Shown here: in pieces, positions 45,957 through 55,195 of the stretch
How positions within the stretch are numbered: position 1 is the stretch's first letter
Layout of the letters: each line of letters starts with the position of its first letter
The notes under the pieces: model-generated
Database searches by the model: none
The model's input: the letters and a program-made list of their open reading frames with translations, nothing else
What the model was told of the DNA's origin: nothing
Assembly (NCBI RefSeq): GCF_004801405.1
Contig: NZ_SSOB01000049.1
Coordinates: forward strand, 1-64,000
Length of the DNA stretch: 64,000 nucleotides
Origin: Cohnella fermenti
Lineage (GTDB): Bacteria; Bacillota; Bacilli; Paenibacillales; Paenibacillaceae
Direction: 5' to 3'
Program-made: the position numbers and the translations under genes

Positions 45957-46841
45957 ATGATCAAGGAATCGCCGTCCTACCGGGTATTCAGCTCGCTTAA
46001 CTACCTCGCGCTCGGACTGCTTGCGCTGGCGACCTGTTATCCGTTCTACTTCATTCTTATTTATTCGCTGTCCGATCCGGCGCGGGTCGTGGGCAATCCG
46101 AGCTTCCTGCTGCCCCGCGGCCTGACCCTGGTGAATTACAGCGAAATCTTCAGCAAGAACGACTTCACCGGGCCGGTGCTCATCTCGGTCGGGCGGACGG
46201 TGTTCGGAACGCTGCTGACGCTGATCGGCTGCTCGATGCTTGCGTTCGGCCTGACGAAGCGGGCGACCCCCTTCCGCAAGCCGATGTACATCGCCATCGT
46301 GATGACGATGTACATCAACGCGGGGCTTATCCCGAACTACATTCTGATCTACGATCTGCATCTGCTGAACACGTTCTGGGTGTACATCATCCCGGGCATG
46401 ATCAACGCCTTCTTCCTCGTGCTCATCAAGACGTACTTCGAGCAGTTGCCTCCGGAGCTGGAGGAAGCGGCGATGCTGGAAGGGGCCGGCTACTTCACCG
46501 TATTCGCGCGCATCGCCCTGCCGCTGTCCAAGCCGATTCTGGCGACGATCACGATCTTCGCGGCGGTCGGCCAGTGGAACAACTGGATGGACAACCTGCT
46601 CTACAACACGAGGCAGGAGCTCATGACGCTTCAGCTCATGCTGCTGCGCTTCCTGCAGAGCCAGTCCTACAGCCTGCGCGACGCGGCCCTGCTGGCGGCA
46701 ACGCAGGATACGCTGACGATTACGCCGACGTCGCTGCGAATGACCATTACCGTTCTCGTCGTCGTCCCGGTGTTCCTCGTATATCCTTGGCTGCAACGGT
46801 ATTTTGTCAAGGGCATAATGATCGGCGCGGTCAAGGGCTGA
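45957..46841 (+). CDS. Sugar ABC transporter permease (YtcP type)
   Basis: 294 residues, six predicted helices, EAA loop LEEAAMLEGAGYFTVFARIALPLSKP. Partner of the preceding permease, 25 bases downstream with AGGAGG before the ATG. The PALLS-type end VYPWLQRYFVKGIMIGAVKG is typical of YtcP/LplC proteins. Confidence 0.93.
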   Translation: MIKESPSYRVFSSLNYLALGLLALATCYPFYFILIYSLSDPARVVGNPSFLLPRGLTLVNYSEIFSKNDFTGPVLISVGRTVFGTLLTLIGCSMLAFGLTKRATPFRKPMYIAIVMTMYINAGLIPNYILIYDLHLLNTFWVYIIPGMINAFFLVLIKTYFEQLPPELEEAAMLEGAGYFTVFARIALPLSKPILATITIFAAVGQWNNWMDNLLYNTRQELMTLQLMLLRFLQSQSYSLRDAALLAATQDTLTITPTSLRMTITVLVVVPVFLVYPWLQRYFVKGIMIGAVKG

Positions 46842-46920
46842 TCGGCAAGATTCACGATTGATCTGTTGCGGCGAGAGCCGAATAGATAGAGAATAGACCT
46901 TACAGGGAGGTTGCACTTCA

Positions 46921-48684
46921 GTGAGAAAATCATCCATCGGAGTCGCGACGCTGGCCGCACTCATGGCATTCATGACGGCCTGCTCGAACGGCGGGAACAA
47001 CAACGCAAACAGCGGGGCAAGCGGGGGCAGCGAAGCAAGCGGCACGGCGCAGGCGGCGACGGAGTCGGCGTCCGCAGCGAAGCAGGAGACCGTGACGATC
47101 AAGGTGTTCCACGCCAACACGGGAACGCTGCCGTCCAATGTGCTGGACAATCCGGTCATGGACGAGATCGAGCAGCGCATCGGCGTGAAGCTCGAATTCG
47201 TGAACACGGGCGGCAACCAGGACGAGGCGAACCAGCGCCTGGCGACGCTGATCGCCACGAACGACCTGCCGGACCTGATCATCACCGGCGATATGAACAT
47301 CAACAAGCTGCTGCTCAAGAACGATATGATCACGCCGCTGGACGATCTGATCGCCCAGTACGGCTCCGATCTGACGGCCAACGTCAAGGAAGGCCTCGAC
47401 TACAGCAAGCTTATGTATTCCGAAGGCAAGGACAATCTGTACTTCGTGCCCGGCCTGATCGGCGACGAGAGCTTCTATCCGATGGGATATGACCTCGTCT
47501 TCCAGATTCGCGGCGATCTGCTGGAGCAGTCCGGCCTCGGCGAGCTGAAGAGCCTGGACGATCTGATCGCTTACGGCAAGAAGGCGCAGGAGCTCGAGCC
47601 GACGAATGCCGAAGGGCAGAAGACTTATCTGACCGGCATTCCGTTCGCGGATTCCGGCGGCTGGGACTACGTCGACTGGAACACGTCGCACAACGACGGC
47701 TTCGCCGGGGTCGGCGGCTTCAACTACCTGGACATCGAGAAGAACGAGCTCGTGCCAAGGTTCACGGACGAGAACAATTCCTTCTGGAAGGCGATGAGCT
47801 TCTGGAACAAGGCGTACCGCGAAGGCCTGCTCGACCCGGAATCGGCGACGATGAAGGCTCAGCAGGTGCAAGACAAGGGCAAGGCGCTCCGTTACCACCT
47901 CGGCCTCGCGAACTGGCAGATCGGCTGGCCGAACGACGTCATTCGCGGGAGCGGCGACACGGTGAAGGGCTTCATCCCGACGCTGCTGGACGCGAAGGCG
48001 AACAACACGTTCTTCCGCTTCTCGTCGCCGGTCGGCAACAACATGCTGTGGTCGATCGCCAAGGGCTCGAAGAAGCAGGAAGCGGTCATGAAGTTCATGA
48101 ACTTCGCGGCGAGCTGGGACGGCGTGGAGCTGATGTGGAACGGGCCGGAAGGCAAGCTGTGGAGCATGGATAACGGCGTGCCGAAGACGCTGCCGGTCGA
48201 CCCGAACGTGCCGTCGGACCCGGATGCCGCGAAGAAGGTCGGCAACGCGTACATGGCGCCGAACTTCATCATCAACGGCAAGCCGATCAATGCGGACAAG
48301 GGCTGGAAGGTGAAGTACGGCGACAACGCGCCGGAGCGCTACGTCGACAGCATGACGACGCCGGAGAAGAAGTATATCGAGGATAACGGGCTGAATTATC
48401 CGACGCAGATCTTCGAGACGCGCGAGAACTATTCCGTCAACACGTCCCTGATCGACCCGGTCAAGCCGGACCCGAACAGCGATGTCGCGCTGCTGGAGCA
48501 GAAGATCAAGACGTACCTCGACATGAACATCGCGAGGGTGATCTTCTCCAAGGACGACGCGGCGTTCGAGACGGCGAAGACGAAGTTCATCGGCGAGCTG
48601 AACGACATGGGCATCGAGCAGGTAATGGCCTTCTACAAGGAAGGGTTCGACGCGAACAAGACGAAGCTGAGCGCTCTTCAGTAA
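46921..48684 (+). CDS. Sugar ABC transporter extracellular binding lipoprotein
   Basis: 587 residues. A lipoprotein signal (LAALMAFMTAC, cysteine near residue 21) and a Gly/Ser/Ala linker are followed by a large family 1-type solute-binding domain (KVFHANTGTLP, LPDLIITGDMNINKLL, NMLWSIAKGSKKQEAVMKF). Size and type match the LplA/YtcQ group that pairs with LplB and YtcP permeases for complex oligosaccharides. GTG start with AGGGAGG upstream. It lies 79 bases after the second permease gene. Confidence 0.92.
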   Translation: MRKSSIGVATLAALMAFMTACSNGGNNNANSGASGGSEASGTAQAATESASAAKQETVTIKVFHANTGTLPSNVLDNPVMDEIEQRIGVKLEFVNTGGNQDEANQRLATLIATNDLPDLIITGDMNINKLLLKNDMITPLDDLIAQYGSDLTANVKEGLDYSKLMYSEGKDNLYFVPGLIGDESFYPMGYDLVFQIRGDLLEQSGLGELKSLDDLIAYGKKAQELEPTNAEGQKTYLTGIPFADSGGWDYVDWNTSHNDGFAGVGGFNYLDIEKNELVPRFTDENNSFWKAMSFWNKAYREGLLDPESATMKAQQVQDKGKALRYHLGLANWQIGWPNDVIRGSGDTVKGFIPTLLDAKANNTFFRFSSPVGNNMLWSIAKGSKKQEAVMKFMNFAASWDGVELMWNGPEGKLWSMDNGVPKTLPVDPNVPSDPDAAKKVGNAYMAPNFIINGKPINADKGWKVKYGDNAPERYVDSMTTPEKKYIEDNGLNYPTQIFETRENYSVNTSLIDPVKPDPNSDVALLEQKIKTYLDMNIARVIFSKDDAAFETAKTKFIGELNDMGIEQVMAFYKEGFDANKTKLSALQ

Positions 48685-48737
48685 GCGGCGGCCAAGCGGC
48701 ATTCAAGCGTTCAACATAACGGGCAAGAGCGCCATTC

Positions 48738-48762
48738 GAGGGGGGAATTCGTTCCCCTCTTT
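48738..48762 (+). terminator. Terminator after the binding-protein gene
   Basis: GAGGGG...GAA and TTCCCCTC arms with a TTCG loop, followed by TTT. It would reduce read-through from the transporter operon into the sensor kinase gene. Confidence 0.6.
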
Positions 48763-48800
48763 AACCTATTTATCGGAAGCGGGAGTGGGACGAGACCAAC

Positions 48801-50573
48801 ATGAAGTGGACCAACTTAACGTTAAGAACCAAGCTGATCATCGTGTACTTCTTCTCCGTCTTCATCCCGCTCCTGCTCATCGCGCAAGTGATCCTGAACG
48901 TATCGGAGAACCAGATCATCCGCCAGACGACGGAGCTGACCCAGGAGTCGGCGGAGCAAATGGGCAACAACGTGCAGGATCTGCTGCAGCAGTACGCGGA
49001 TCTCGTGACGCGCTTCGGCATGGACGAGACGCTGCATTATTACCTCAACCCGCTTAACGATTACAGCGATATGATGGACAGCATCGACGCGTACCAATAT
49101 TACCTGAAGCCGATCACGTACGACTTCGGGCTGCAGAACGTCGCGACGGACCTGAAGATTTACTTCGTCAACGAGACGCTGCTGCCGGGCCTCGGCATCT
49201 ACGAGCGGATCGACGACAAGGTGAAGGCGATGCCGGAATACGCGCGCGCCGTCGAGGCCGGCTCGGGCATCGTGTGGGGCAAGACGGGAAGCGATCTGTA
49301 CGTGAGCAAAGCGATTCGCAATCTGAACGGCAATCTGTTCGGCGTCGTCAGCCTGCGGTTCGAGGAGGAGCGGCTGTATTCGCTGATGAAGGAGAGCGAC
49401 CCGAAGGAGCGGCGAACCTCGATTGTGGATAGAGACAACCGGATCGTCTCCTCCAACGAACGCTCGCTTGTCGACAAGACGCTGGACGAATCGCTGGAGG
49501 AGGAAGAGAGCGACTCCGGCTCGGATTACAAGGTCATCATCACCCTGATCGACGGCAAGTCGCTGCCGGACTGGCGAATCGTCACGGAAGCGCCGATCGA
49601 CAGCCTGCTGAAGGAAGCCCGTCAGGTTCGCACCACAAGCCTTGTCGTAACTGGACTCACTCTGCTTCTTTCCTGCTGTTTGATCGTGATTTTCCTCAAT
49701 CGGATTATGGATCGGATTCGCAAGCTGCTGCGCACGATGACGCTCGTCAAGCAGGGCAAGCTGGTCAAGGTGAAGGACGAAGGCGGTGCGGACGAGATCG
49801 GGCAGCTCACCAAGAACTTCAACCAGATGGTCGAGGGGCTGGAGAGCTCCATCGAGGAGAACTACGTGATCCGGCTGTCGCTCCAGGACGCGCAGATTAA
49901 GAAGCGGGACGCCGAGCTGTATGCGCTGCAGAGCCAGATCAACCCGCACTTCCTGTTCAATACGCTCGAGTCGATCCGGATGAAGCTCATTACGGCGACG
50001 ACTTCGGCCCAGAATCTCGAGACGGCGGGCATGGTGCGCAATCTGTCGAAAATCCTGCGGAAATCGCTCAACTGGCATGAGGACGTCGTCCGCCTGGAGG
50101 AGGAGATGGAGTTCGTGCGCAGCTATATCGACATTCAGAAGGCGAGGTTCCACGACAAAATATCGGAGCAGCTTGGCGTCGACGAATCGCTGCTCGCGCT
50201 TAAGGTGCCGAAGCTGATCGTGCAGCCGATCGTGGAGAACGCGATCAAGCACGGCATCGAGAACAAGAAGGGCAAGGGCGTCATCGCCATCTCCGTCAAG
50301 GAGGAGGGAGATACGGTCCGGATCGTCATCCGCGACGACGGGATCGGCATCGACGGCGGCAGGCTGGAGCGCATTCGGCAGGCGCTGAGCCAGACGGGAA
50401 GCGAGCGCAAGGAGAGGCGGGCGATTGGCTTGCAGAACGTTCACGACCGGATCGCGCTTCATTACGGGGAAGGCTACGGGCTGACCGTGGACAGCGCGGA
50501 AGGCGAAGGGACGACGGTGACGCTGAGCTTGCCGAGACATCAGGGGCAGACGGGGGAGAATCCGCATGTTTAG
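48801..50573 (+). CDS. YesM-type sensor histidine kinase
   Basis: 590 residues. Membrane helices at about 12-32 and 275-297 flank an extracytoplasmic Cache-like sensor; a HAMP region follows (to about 350), then the His_kinase domain with the phosphorylated His in QSQINPHFLFNTLESIR, and a GHKL ATPase with VENAIKHG and DDGIGI. Senses an outside signal, probably the locus substrate or its binding protein, and phosphorylates the regulator whose gene overlaps it by 8 bases. Confidence 0.93.
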   Translation: MKWTNLTLRTKLIIVYFFSVFIPLLLIAQVILNVSENQIIRQTTELTQESAEQMGNNVQDLLQQYADLVTRFGMDETLHYYLNPLNDYSDMMDSIDAYQYYLKPITYDFGLQNVATDLKIYFVNETLLPGLGIYERIDDKVKAMPEYARAVEAGSGIVWGKTGSDLYVSKAIRNLNGNLFGVVSLRFEEERLYSLMKESDPKERRTSIVDRDNRIVSSNERSLVDKTLDESLEEEESDSGSDYKVIITLIDGKSLPDWRIVTEAPIDSLLKEARQVRTTSLVVTGLTLLLSCCLIVIFLNRIMDRIRKLLRTMTLVKQGKLVKVKDEGGADEIGQLTKNFNQMVEGLESSIEENYVIRLSLQDAQIKKRDAELYALQSQINPHFLFNTLESIRMKLITATTSAQNLETAGMVRNLSKILRKSLNWHEDVVRLEEEMEFVRSYIDIQKARFHDKISEQLGVDESLLALKVPKLIVQPIVENAIKHGIENKKGKGVIAISVKEEGDTVRIVIRDDGIGIDGGRLERIRQALSQTGSERKERRAIGLQNVHDRIALHYGEGYGLTVDSAEGEGTTVTLSLPRHQGQTGENPHV

Positions 50574-52176
50574 AGTCATTATCGCGGACGACGAGTTCGA
50601 TATTCGCCAAGGGCTGAAGCGCGTCATCGACTGGTATGCGGAGGGCTTCGTCATCGTCGGCGAAGCGGAGGACGGCGACGAGGCGCTCGAGCTGTACAAG
50701 AAGGAGCGGCCGAATCTGCTCATCACCGACATCAAGATGCCGGGGATGAACGGCCTGCAACTGTCCCGGAGCGTCAAGGAGCTTGACCCGGACGCCCAGA
50801 TTATTATCCTGAGCGGCTACGACGACTTCGCTTATGCGAAGACGGCGATTCAGCACGGGGTGAGCAGCTACCTGCTCAAGCCGGTCGACGAGGACGAGCT
50901 GCGCGGCGTGCTCGCCGGCATCAAGCAGAAGCTGGAGGACGAATGGTCGATCCGCTACGAGGAGCGGAGGCGGGACAAGTGGGTGCACGACTACTTCTTC
51001 CAGAAGCTCGTTCGCGGGGAAGCGATTCGGGAGGACGTCGCCGAGACGATGCGCTGGCAGGCGCTGCTCGAGCGGCATTACTTCCGTGTGCTGCTCGTGG
51101 AGCTGGCCGATTACGGCGATATGCTGCTGGAGCTGCGGGAGAGCGACATTCATCTGATCCGGTTCGCCGTGCGCAACATCCTTGAGGACACCGTGAAGAC
51201 GTTCGGCGGAGACGGCGGACGCGGCAACGGCAACGGCGATGGCAACGGGATCGTGTTCGAGGAGAGCGAGCTGCGGTTCGGCATTCTTCTTGTCGGCCGG
51301 GACGAGGAGCTGGGGAACGAGGCGATTGCCCCGCTGCTGCGGCAGATCGTCGACTTCACCCGCGATTACGCCAAGGCGAAGGTGATGGTCGGGGCGGGAA
51401 CGACGGTCGGGCACGCTTCGGCGATCGTCCGTTCCTGCGAGCTGGCGAAGGCGGCGCTCGGCAAGGCGTTCTTCGATCCGCACGAGCAGATTTTCGCCGA
51501 CGAGCAATTGCAGCGCTTTGTGCCCGCCTGGTCGCTGGAGTGGCAGGCGGATCGGCTGAGGGAAGCGGTCGCGCGCGGGAGCCGCGACGGCTGGGAGGCC
51601 GAGCTGCGCGCGCTGTTCCGGGAGCTCGAGGAGCGGTCGGCGACGCTCGGCGCGATTCGCAGCGCGATCGTGTTCGCGATCCTGCCGCTGTCGCGGCTTG
51701 TGATCGAGCACGAAGGGGATTGGAAGCGGCTGTACGCGGACCGCTACGGCGATGCCGACTGGATTGCGGAGCTGAGGAGCCGGGAGGAGGCAGCTCGGGA
51801 GCTTGCCGCGCTGTGCGAGGGCATCTCGGAGTTCCTGCGGAAGACGCGGGAAGCGCCGCCCGCTTCGGAGATCGCCGGCATCGTCGCCTACATTCGCGGC
51901 CATTACTGGGAAGACATCAACCTGAAGAAGATCGCCGGCATGTTCTACATCACGTCGGGGTATCTGGGTCAGTTGTTCAAGAAGGAGACGGGCAAGTACT
52001 TCAACGACTACATCAACGAGATTCGCGTCGAGGAAGCGAAGAAGCTGCTGCGCGACCCGAGATGGTCGATCGCGGACATCGCCGAGAAGGTCGGCTACAA
52101 GAACACGAATCACCTGTATCTGCACTTCCGCAATTACGCCGGCATCAGCCCGGGCGACTATCGCAAGATGTTGTAG
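50566..52176 (+). CDS. YesN-type AraC-family response regulator
   Basis: 536 residues. An N-terminal receiver (IIADDEFDIRQGLKRVI, Asp in LLITDIKMPGMNG, Lys in YLLKPVDE), a long middle region (about 130-435), and a C-terminal pair of AraC helix-turn-helices (INLKKIAGMFYITSGYLGQLF and IADIAEKVGYKNTNHLYLHF). Partner of the YesM-type kinase. It should activate the glycosidase and transporter genes; its binding sites are not evident. Confidence 0.93.
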   Translation: MFRVIIADDEFDIRQGLKRVIDWYAEGFVIVGEAEDGDEALELYKKERPNLLITDIKMPGMNGLQLSRSVKELDPDAQIIILSGYDDFAYAKTAIQHGVSSYLLKPVDEDELRGVLAGIKQKLEDEWSIRYEERRRDKWVHDYFFQKLVRGEAIREDVAETMRWQALLERHYFRVLLVELADYGDMLLELRESDIHLIRFAVRNILEDTVKTFGGDGGRGNGNGDGNGIVFEESELRFGILLVGRDEELGNEAIAPLLRQIVDFTRDYAKAKVMVGAGTTVGHASAIVRSCELAKAALGKAFFDPHEQIFADEQLQRFVPAWSLEWQADRLREAVARGSRDGWEAELRALFRELEERSATLGAIRSAIVFAILPLSRLVIEHEGDWKRLYADRYGDADWIAELRSREEAARELAALCEGISEFLRKTREAPPASEIAGIVAYIRGHYWEDINLKKIAGMFYITSGYLGQLFKKETGKYFNDYINEIRVEEAKKLLRDPRWSIADIAEKVGYKNTNHLYLHFRNYAGISPGDYRKML

Positions 52177-52309
52177 GGTCGAGCGGCCAAAAGCAAGGAA
52201 CCGGCGGGGGAAAAGATTGCGGGGCGGCAGCAGGCAGCGGATAAAGAAGGCAGGACAGGAGCAAGCTGGCGGAACAGATTCATGGGCCAAGGGGAGGAGA
52301 AGGTGCGGC

Positions 52310-55090
52310 ATGAGGGAATGGAGTCTAGTCTCCGGCTCGTATCGGCTTGCCGTCGTTCCGGCCGCGGAGGGCGGGTATGCCGTCGAGATTTATCGCGAGG
52401 AGCGGGGGGACGGAGCTCGGCCGGAGGAGACGGACGAGGCGGTTAAGACGGATAAGACGGGGAAGGCAGGCGAGGCGGGCAAGGCGGTAATGGCGGATCG
52501 AGCGAAGCCAATGAGCAAGTCGGCCAAAGTCGTCAAGCTGGAGAAGCCGGTGTCCGTCTGGCTGAAGAGCGCCGCGGGCGAACCGCTGCTTGTCTGCGGA
52601 ACGTATCGGGCTTGCCGCGCGGAAGCCGGTCGGCTGCTGCTGGAAGGGGAAGCGGCGAGCGGCGGGGGCACGGTAATCCGCGCGGAGGACGTGTACGAGG
52701 CGGAGACGTTCGAGCCGGATACGGACAATAACGGCAACAGGGGGAGGAGCGCGACCGGGACCGGGGGAGTGTTCCGGCTCTCGCGGCAGGTGACGGTCGT
52801 CTCGGCGGGGAGCGATGCGGTCGGGTTCAGCTCGGTGCTTAGCGCGGAGCCGGCGGCGGGAGGAGTCTTGAGCGATTACGAGATGTTCGCGCCGGGCGTC
52901 TGGTACAAGGGCAACGAGCACGTCGTCAAGAAGGCGATCGCCAGCGACTATTCGCGTTCCGATATCCATATGCGCGAGATGAGGCTGGCGCTGCCGTTCC
53001 TTATGATGAGAGAACCGCGTTCGGGCGAGTCGCTGGCCGTCGGACACGGCGATGCCGCCCCGTCCTCGGAGGCGGACGAGGGCAGCCCGGAGTGGCTTGT
53101 GGACGAATCGATGCAATACGGGAGCTTCGGCATCCGGGTTGACGCGGCGCCGAAGCTGCAATTTGTGTACCCCGGCTGGGAAGGGGACATCAACTACATC
53201 GACGGAAGCGTGCCGTGGATTCGGCGCTGCCACCCGCTCCGGCCGGGGCTGTCGCACGGCTATCGCCTCGTTATGCGCCTGGACAACAAGTCCCGCGATT
53301 ACGCGGAGGCGATGACGGGCTCTTGGCGGTTTTACTACGAGGGCGCGGGGCCCGGAATCGAACGCCTCGATGTATCTTCCGTGTACGACCATGCGGTGCG
53401 GCTGCTTGACGACTATTGTCGGGACTACAACGGCGTGACTGGCCTGCCGTTCAAGTCGCAACTGCCGACCGGGGAGGTGACCGGCCATGCGATGGTGATG
53501 GGCTTCGTCGGTCAGCAGTTGCCGGCGGCCTATCAGATGATCCGTTACGGGTGCTTGCGGGGGGAACCCGGGCTCGTTGCGAAGGGCGCCGCCATCGTCG
53601 ACTTCTGGGCGAGCCGCTCCATGACGCCAAGCGGCCTTCCGAAGACGTGGTACGAGCCGTTCTTCGCAGGAACGGGCGTCTTCACGAATCGAACGGTCGA
53701 CTTGCGGACGATATCGGATGGGATGGAAGGCGCCTTGGAGGCGTATCGGTTCCTGAAGGAGCGCGGCGAAGAGCGGGGGGAATGGCTGAGGTATGCGGCC
53801 GCCTTCGGCAATTGGCTGGCGGCGAACCAGAACGAGGACGGCTCCTTCTGCCGGGAGTACGACCTGGCCGGGACTCCCGTCCATCACGGCAAGCACAACA
53901 CGAGCAATCCGATCCGGTTCCTGCTGCGGCTGGCTTCGGCTTCCGTGACGGGTGACGGCCGCTATTGGGATGCGGCGCTGCGGGCGGGCGACTACGCCTA
54001 TCGGCACGTCTACGAGTCGTTCCGCTATGTCGGCGGGACGTCGGACAATGACAACACGATCGACAAGGAAGCGGGAGCGATGGCGATGAACGCGTTCCTC
54101 GCGCTCTACGAGCATACCGGCGAAGCCAAGTGGCTGGAGGCGTTGCGGGGAGCCGCGGACTTCACGGAGACGTGGATGTTCGCCTGGAATTACGGCCTGC
54201 ATCACGGCGGCACGCACTGGGAGGCGGGCGACGGGACGTTGCCGCAATGGATCGCGACGGAGCTGGAGCAGACGGAAGCCGTTCAGGCGGTTGAGGTGCA
54301 GTTCTATCCGGCTGATGCGGCGTACAGGTACGAATTGGAAGTGTCCCGTGACGGCGAGGAATGGGAGGTGTTCGCCCCCGGTGCGGAGGCGCGGTACGTG
54401 CGGGTGACGATCATCGGCATGGACGGTACGGGTGATGCGACCAACTCGACCAACTCGATCAACTCGATCAACTCGACCAATGCGACCAATGCGACCAATG
54501 CGACCAACTCAGCCCATTCGATCGCTTCGCGCCCCGGCCTGTGGACGCTCGATGTGCGGGGAGCGGACGGGCGTCGGCTCGCCCTTCATCGGCCGACAAC
54601 CGCCTCTTCCTGGCGCAACGAGATCGTACGGCCCGAGAAAGCCGTGGACGGTCGGGGGCCGCAATTCCGTTCGCCCGTCAAGGACGGGCTGATCGGCCGG
54701 AGCATCGTCGCCACCGGCCACACGTACGCGGACATGTATCTGGCGTATAAATCGTCGCAATTTTACCGGCTGTACCTGTTCACCGGCGACGCCCACTACC
54801 TGCATGTCGCGCTGCTGCTGCAGCATAACGTGAATCGGCTGGCGGACGGCGACGGAACCAAAGGCTACGCGTTCCCCGGCCTCATCGAGGAAGGGATCGG
54901 CGTCGCGGAATTCGTCTGCCGCCCGATCGACGTGTGGCTGACCTGGTGCACCGTCGCCCAACTGGAGCCGCTCTCGGAGCTGGAGGAGCGCTTCGGAAGC
55001 TGCGACATCGACGCGATCGAGCGGCTTCCGTTGGAGGAGCGGCTGTCTCGCAATAGGAGGGGCCGCAGCGGAGTCGAATCGAGGGAATAA
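52310..55090 (+). CDS. Cytoplasmic paralogue of the discoidin-bearing glycosidase
   Basis: 926 residues with no signal peptide. Residues about 1-355 match the beta-sandwich of the 39234 protein (SDYEMFAPGVWYKGNEH, MREMRLALPFLMM), and about 357-630 plus 793-926 match its (alpha/alpha)6 domain (NGVTGLPFKSQL, MGFVGQQLPAAYQM, NTIDKEAGAMAMNAFLALY, TWCTVAQLEPL). The inserted, permuted discoidin-like unit at about 630-793 is also present, more diverged, and holds an in-frame run of T-N-S/A/I triplets. The three leading discoidin domains are missing. ATG 52310 follows AGGAGAAGG. It lies at the end of the locus behind the regulator pair. Likely completes degradation of imported fragments; enzyme class is inferred. 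Confidence 0.75.
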   Translation: MREWSLVSGSYRLAVVPAAEGGYAVEIYREERGDGARPEETDEAVKTDKTGKAGEAGKAVMADRAKPMSKSAKVVKLEKPVSVWLKSAAGEPLLVCGTYRACRAEAGRLLLEGEAASGGGTVIRAEDVYEAETFEPDTDNNGNRGRSATGTGGVFRLSRQVTVVSAGSDAVGFSSVLSAEPAAGGVLSDYEMFAPGVWYKGNEHVVKKAIASDYSRSDIHMREMRLALPFLMMREPRSGESLAVGHGDAAPSSEADEGSPEWLVDESMQYGSFGIRVDAAPKLQFVYPGWEGDINYIDGSVPWIRRCHPLRPGLSHGYRLVMRLDNKSRDYAEAMTGSWRFYYEGAGPGIERLDVSSVYDHAVRLLDDYCRDYNGVTGLPFKSQLPTGEVTGHAMVMGFVGQQLPAAYQMIRYGCLRGEPGLVAKGAAIVDFWASRSMTPSGLPKTWYEPFFAGTGVFTNRTVDLRTISDGMEGALEAYRFLKERGEERGEWLRYAAAFGNWLAANQNEDGSFCREYDLAGTPVHHGKHNTSNPIRFLLRLASASVTGDGRYWDAALRAGDYAYRHVYESFRYVGGTSDNDNTIDKEAGAMAMNAFLALYEHTGEAKWLEALRGAADFTETWMFAWNYGLHHGGTHWEAGDGTLPQWIATELEQTEAVQAVEVQFYPADAAYRYELEVSRDGEEWEVFAPGAEARYVRVTIIGMDGTGDATNSTNSINSINSTNATNATNATNSAHSIASRPGLWTLDVRGADGRRLALHRPTTASSWRNEIVRPEKAVDGRGPQFRSPVKDGLIGRSIVATGHTYADMYLAYKSSQFYRLYLFTGDAHYLHVALLLQHNVNRLADGDGTKGYAFPGLIEEGIGVAEFVCRPIDVWLTWCTVAQLEPLSELEERFGSCDIDAIERLPLEERLSRNRRGRSGVESRE
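54439..54510. repeat. In-frame 9-bp minisatellite within the cytoplasmic paralogue
   Basis: Eight consecutive 9-base units of the form GAYCAAYKC (GACCAACTC, GATCAACTC, GACCAATGC), read as T-N-S, I-N-S and T-N-A triplets. It lies in the inserted discoidin-like unit, where length change should be tolerated. It could vary by replication slippage. Confidence 0.9.
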
Positions 55091-55093
55091 TAG

Positions 55094-55134
55094 AACGCCG
55101 GGGTCGGGCAACCGACGGACTGGCGTTTTATTTT
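55094..55134 (+). terminator. Terminator of the polysaccharide locus
   Basis: AACGCC/GGCGTT outer arms with an inner GTCGG/CCGAC hairpin, followed by TTATTTT. It begins 3 bases after the stop codon. Confidence 0.85.
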
Positions 55135-55160
55135 GACGGGCGAATCGGTTGTAATATATA
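55133..55160 (+). promoter_or_regulatory. Promoter of the lipoprotein gene
   Basis: TTGACG (55133-55138), 16 bases, TATATA (55155-55160). Its -35 box directly follows the T-run of the preceding terminator. Confidence 0.6.
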
Positions 55161-55195
55161 CTTGCAATAAATGTAAAATAAAGGAACGTGATTCA

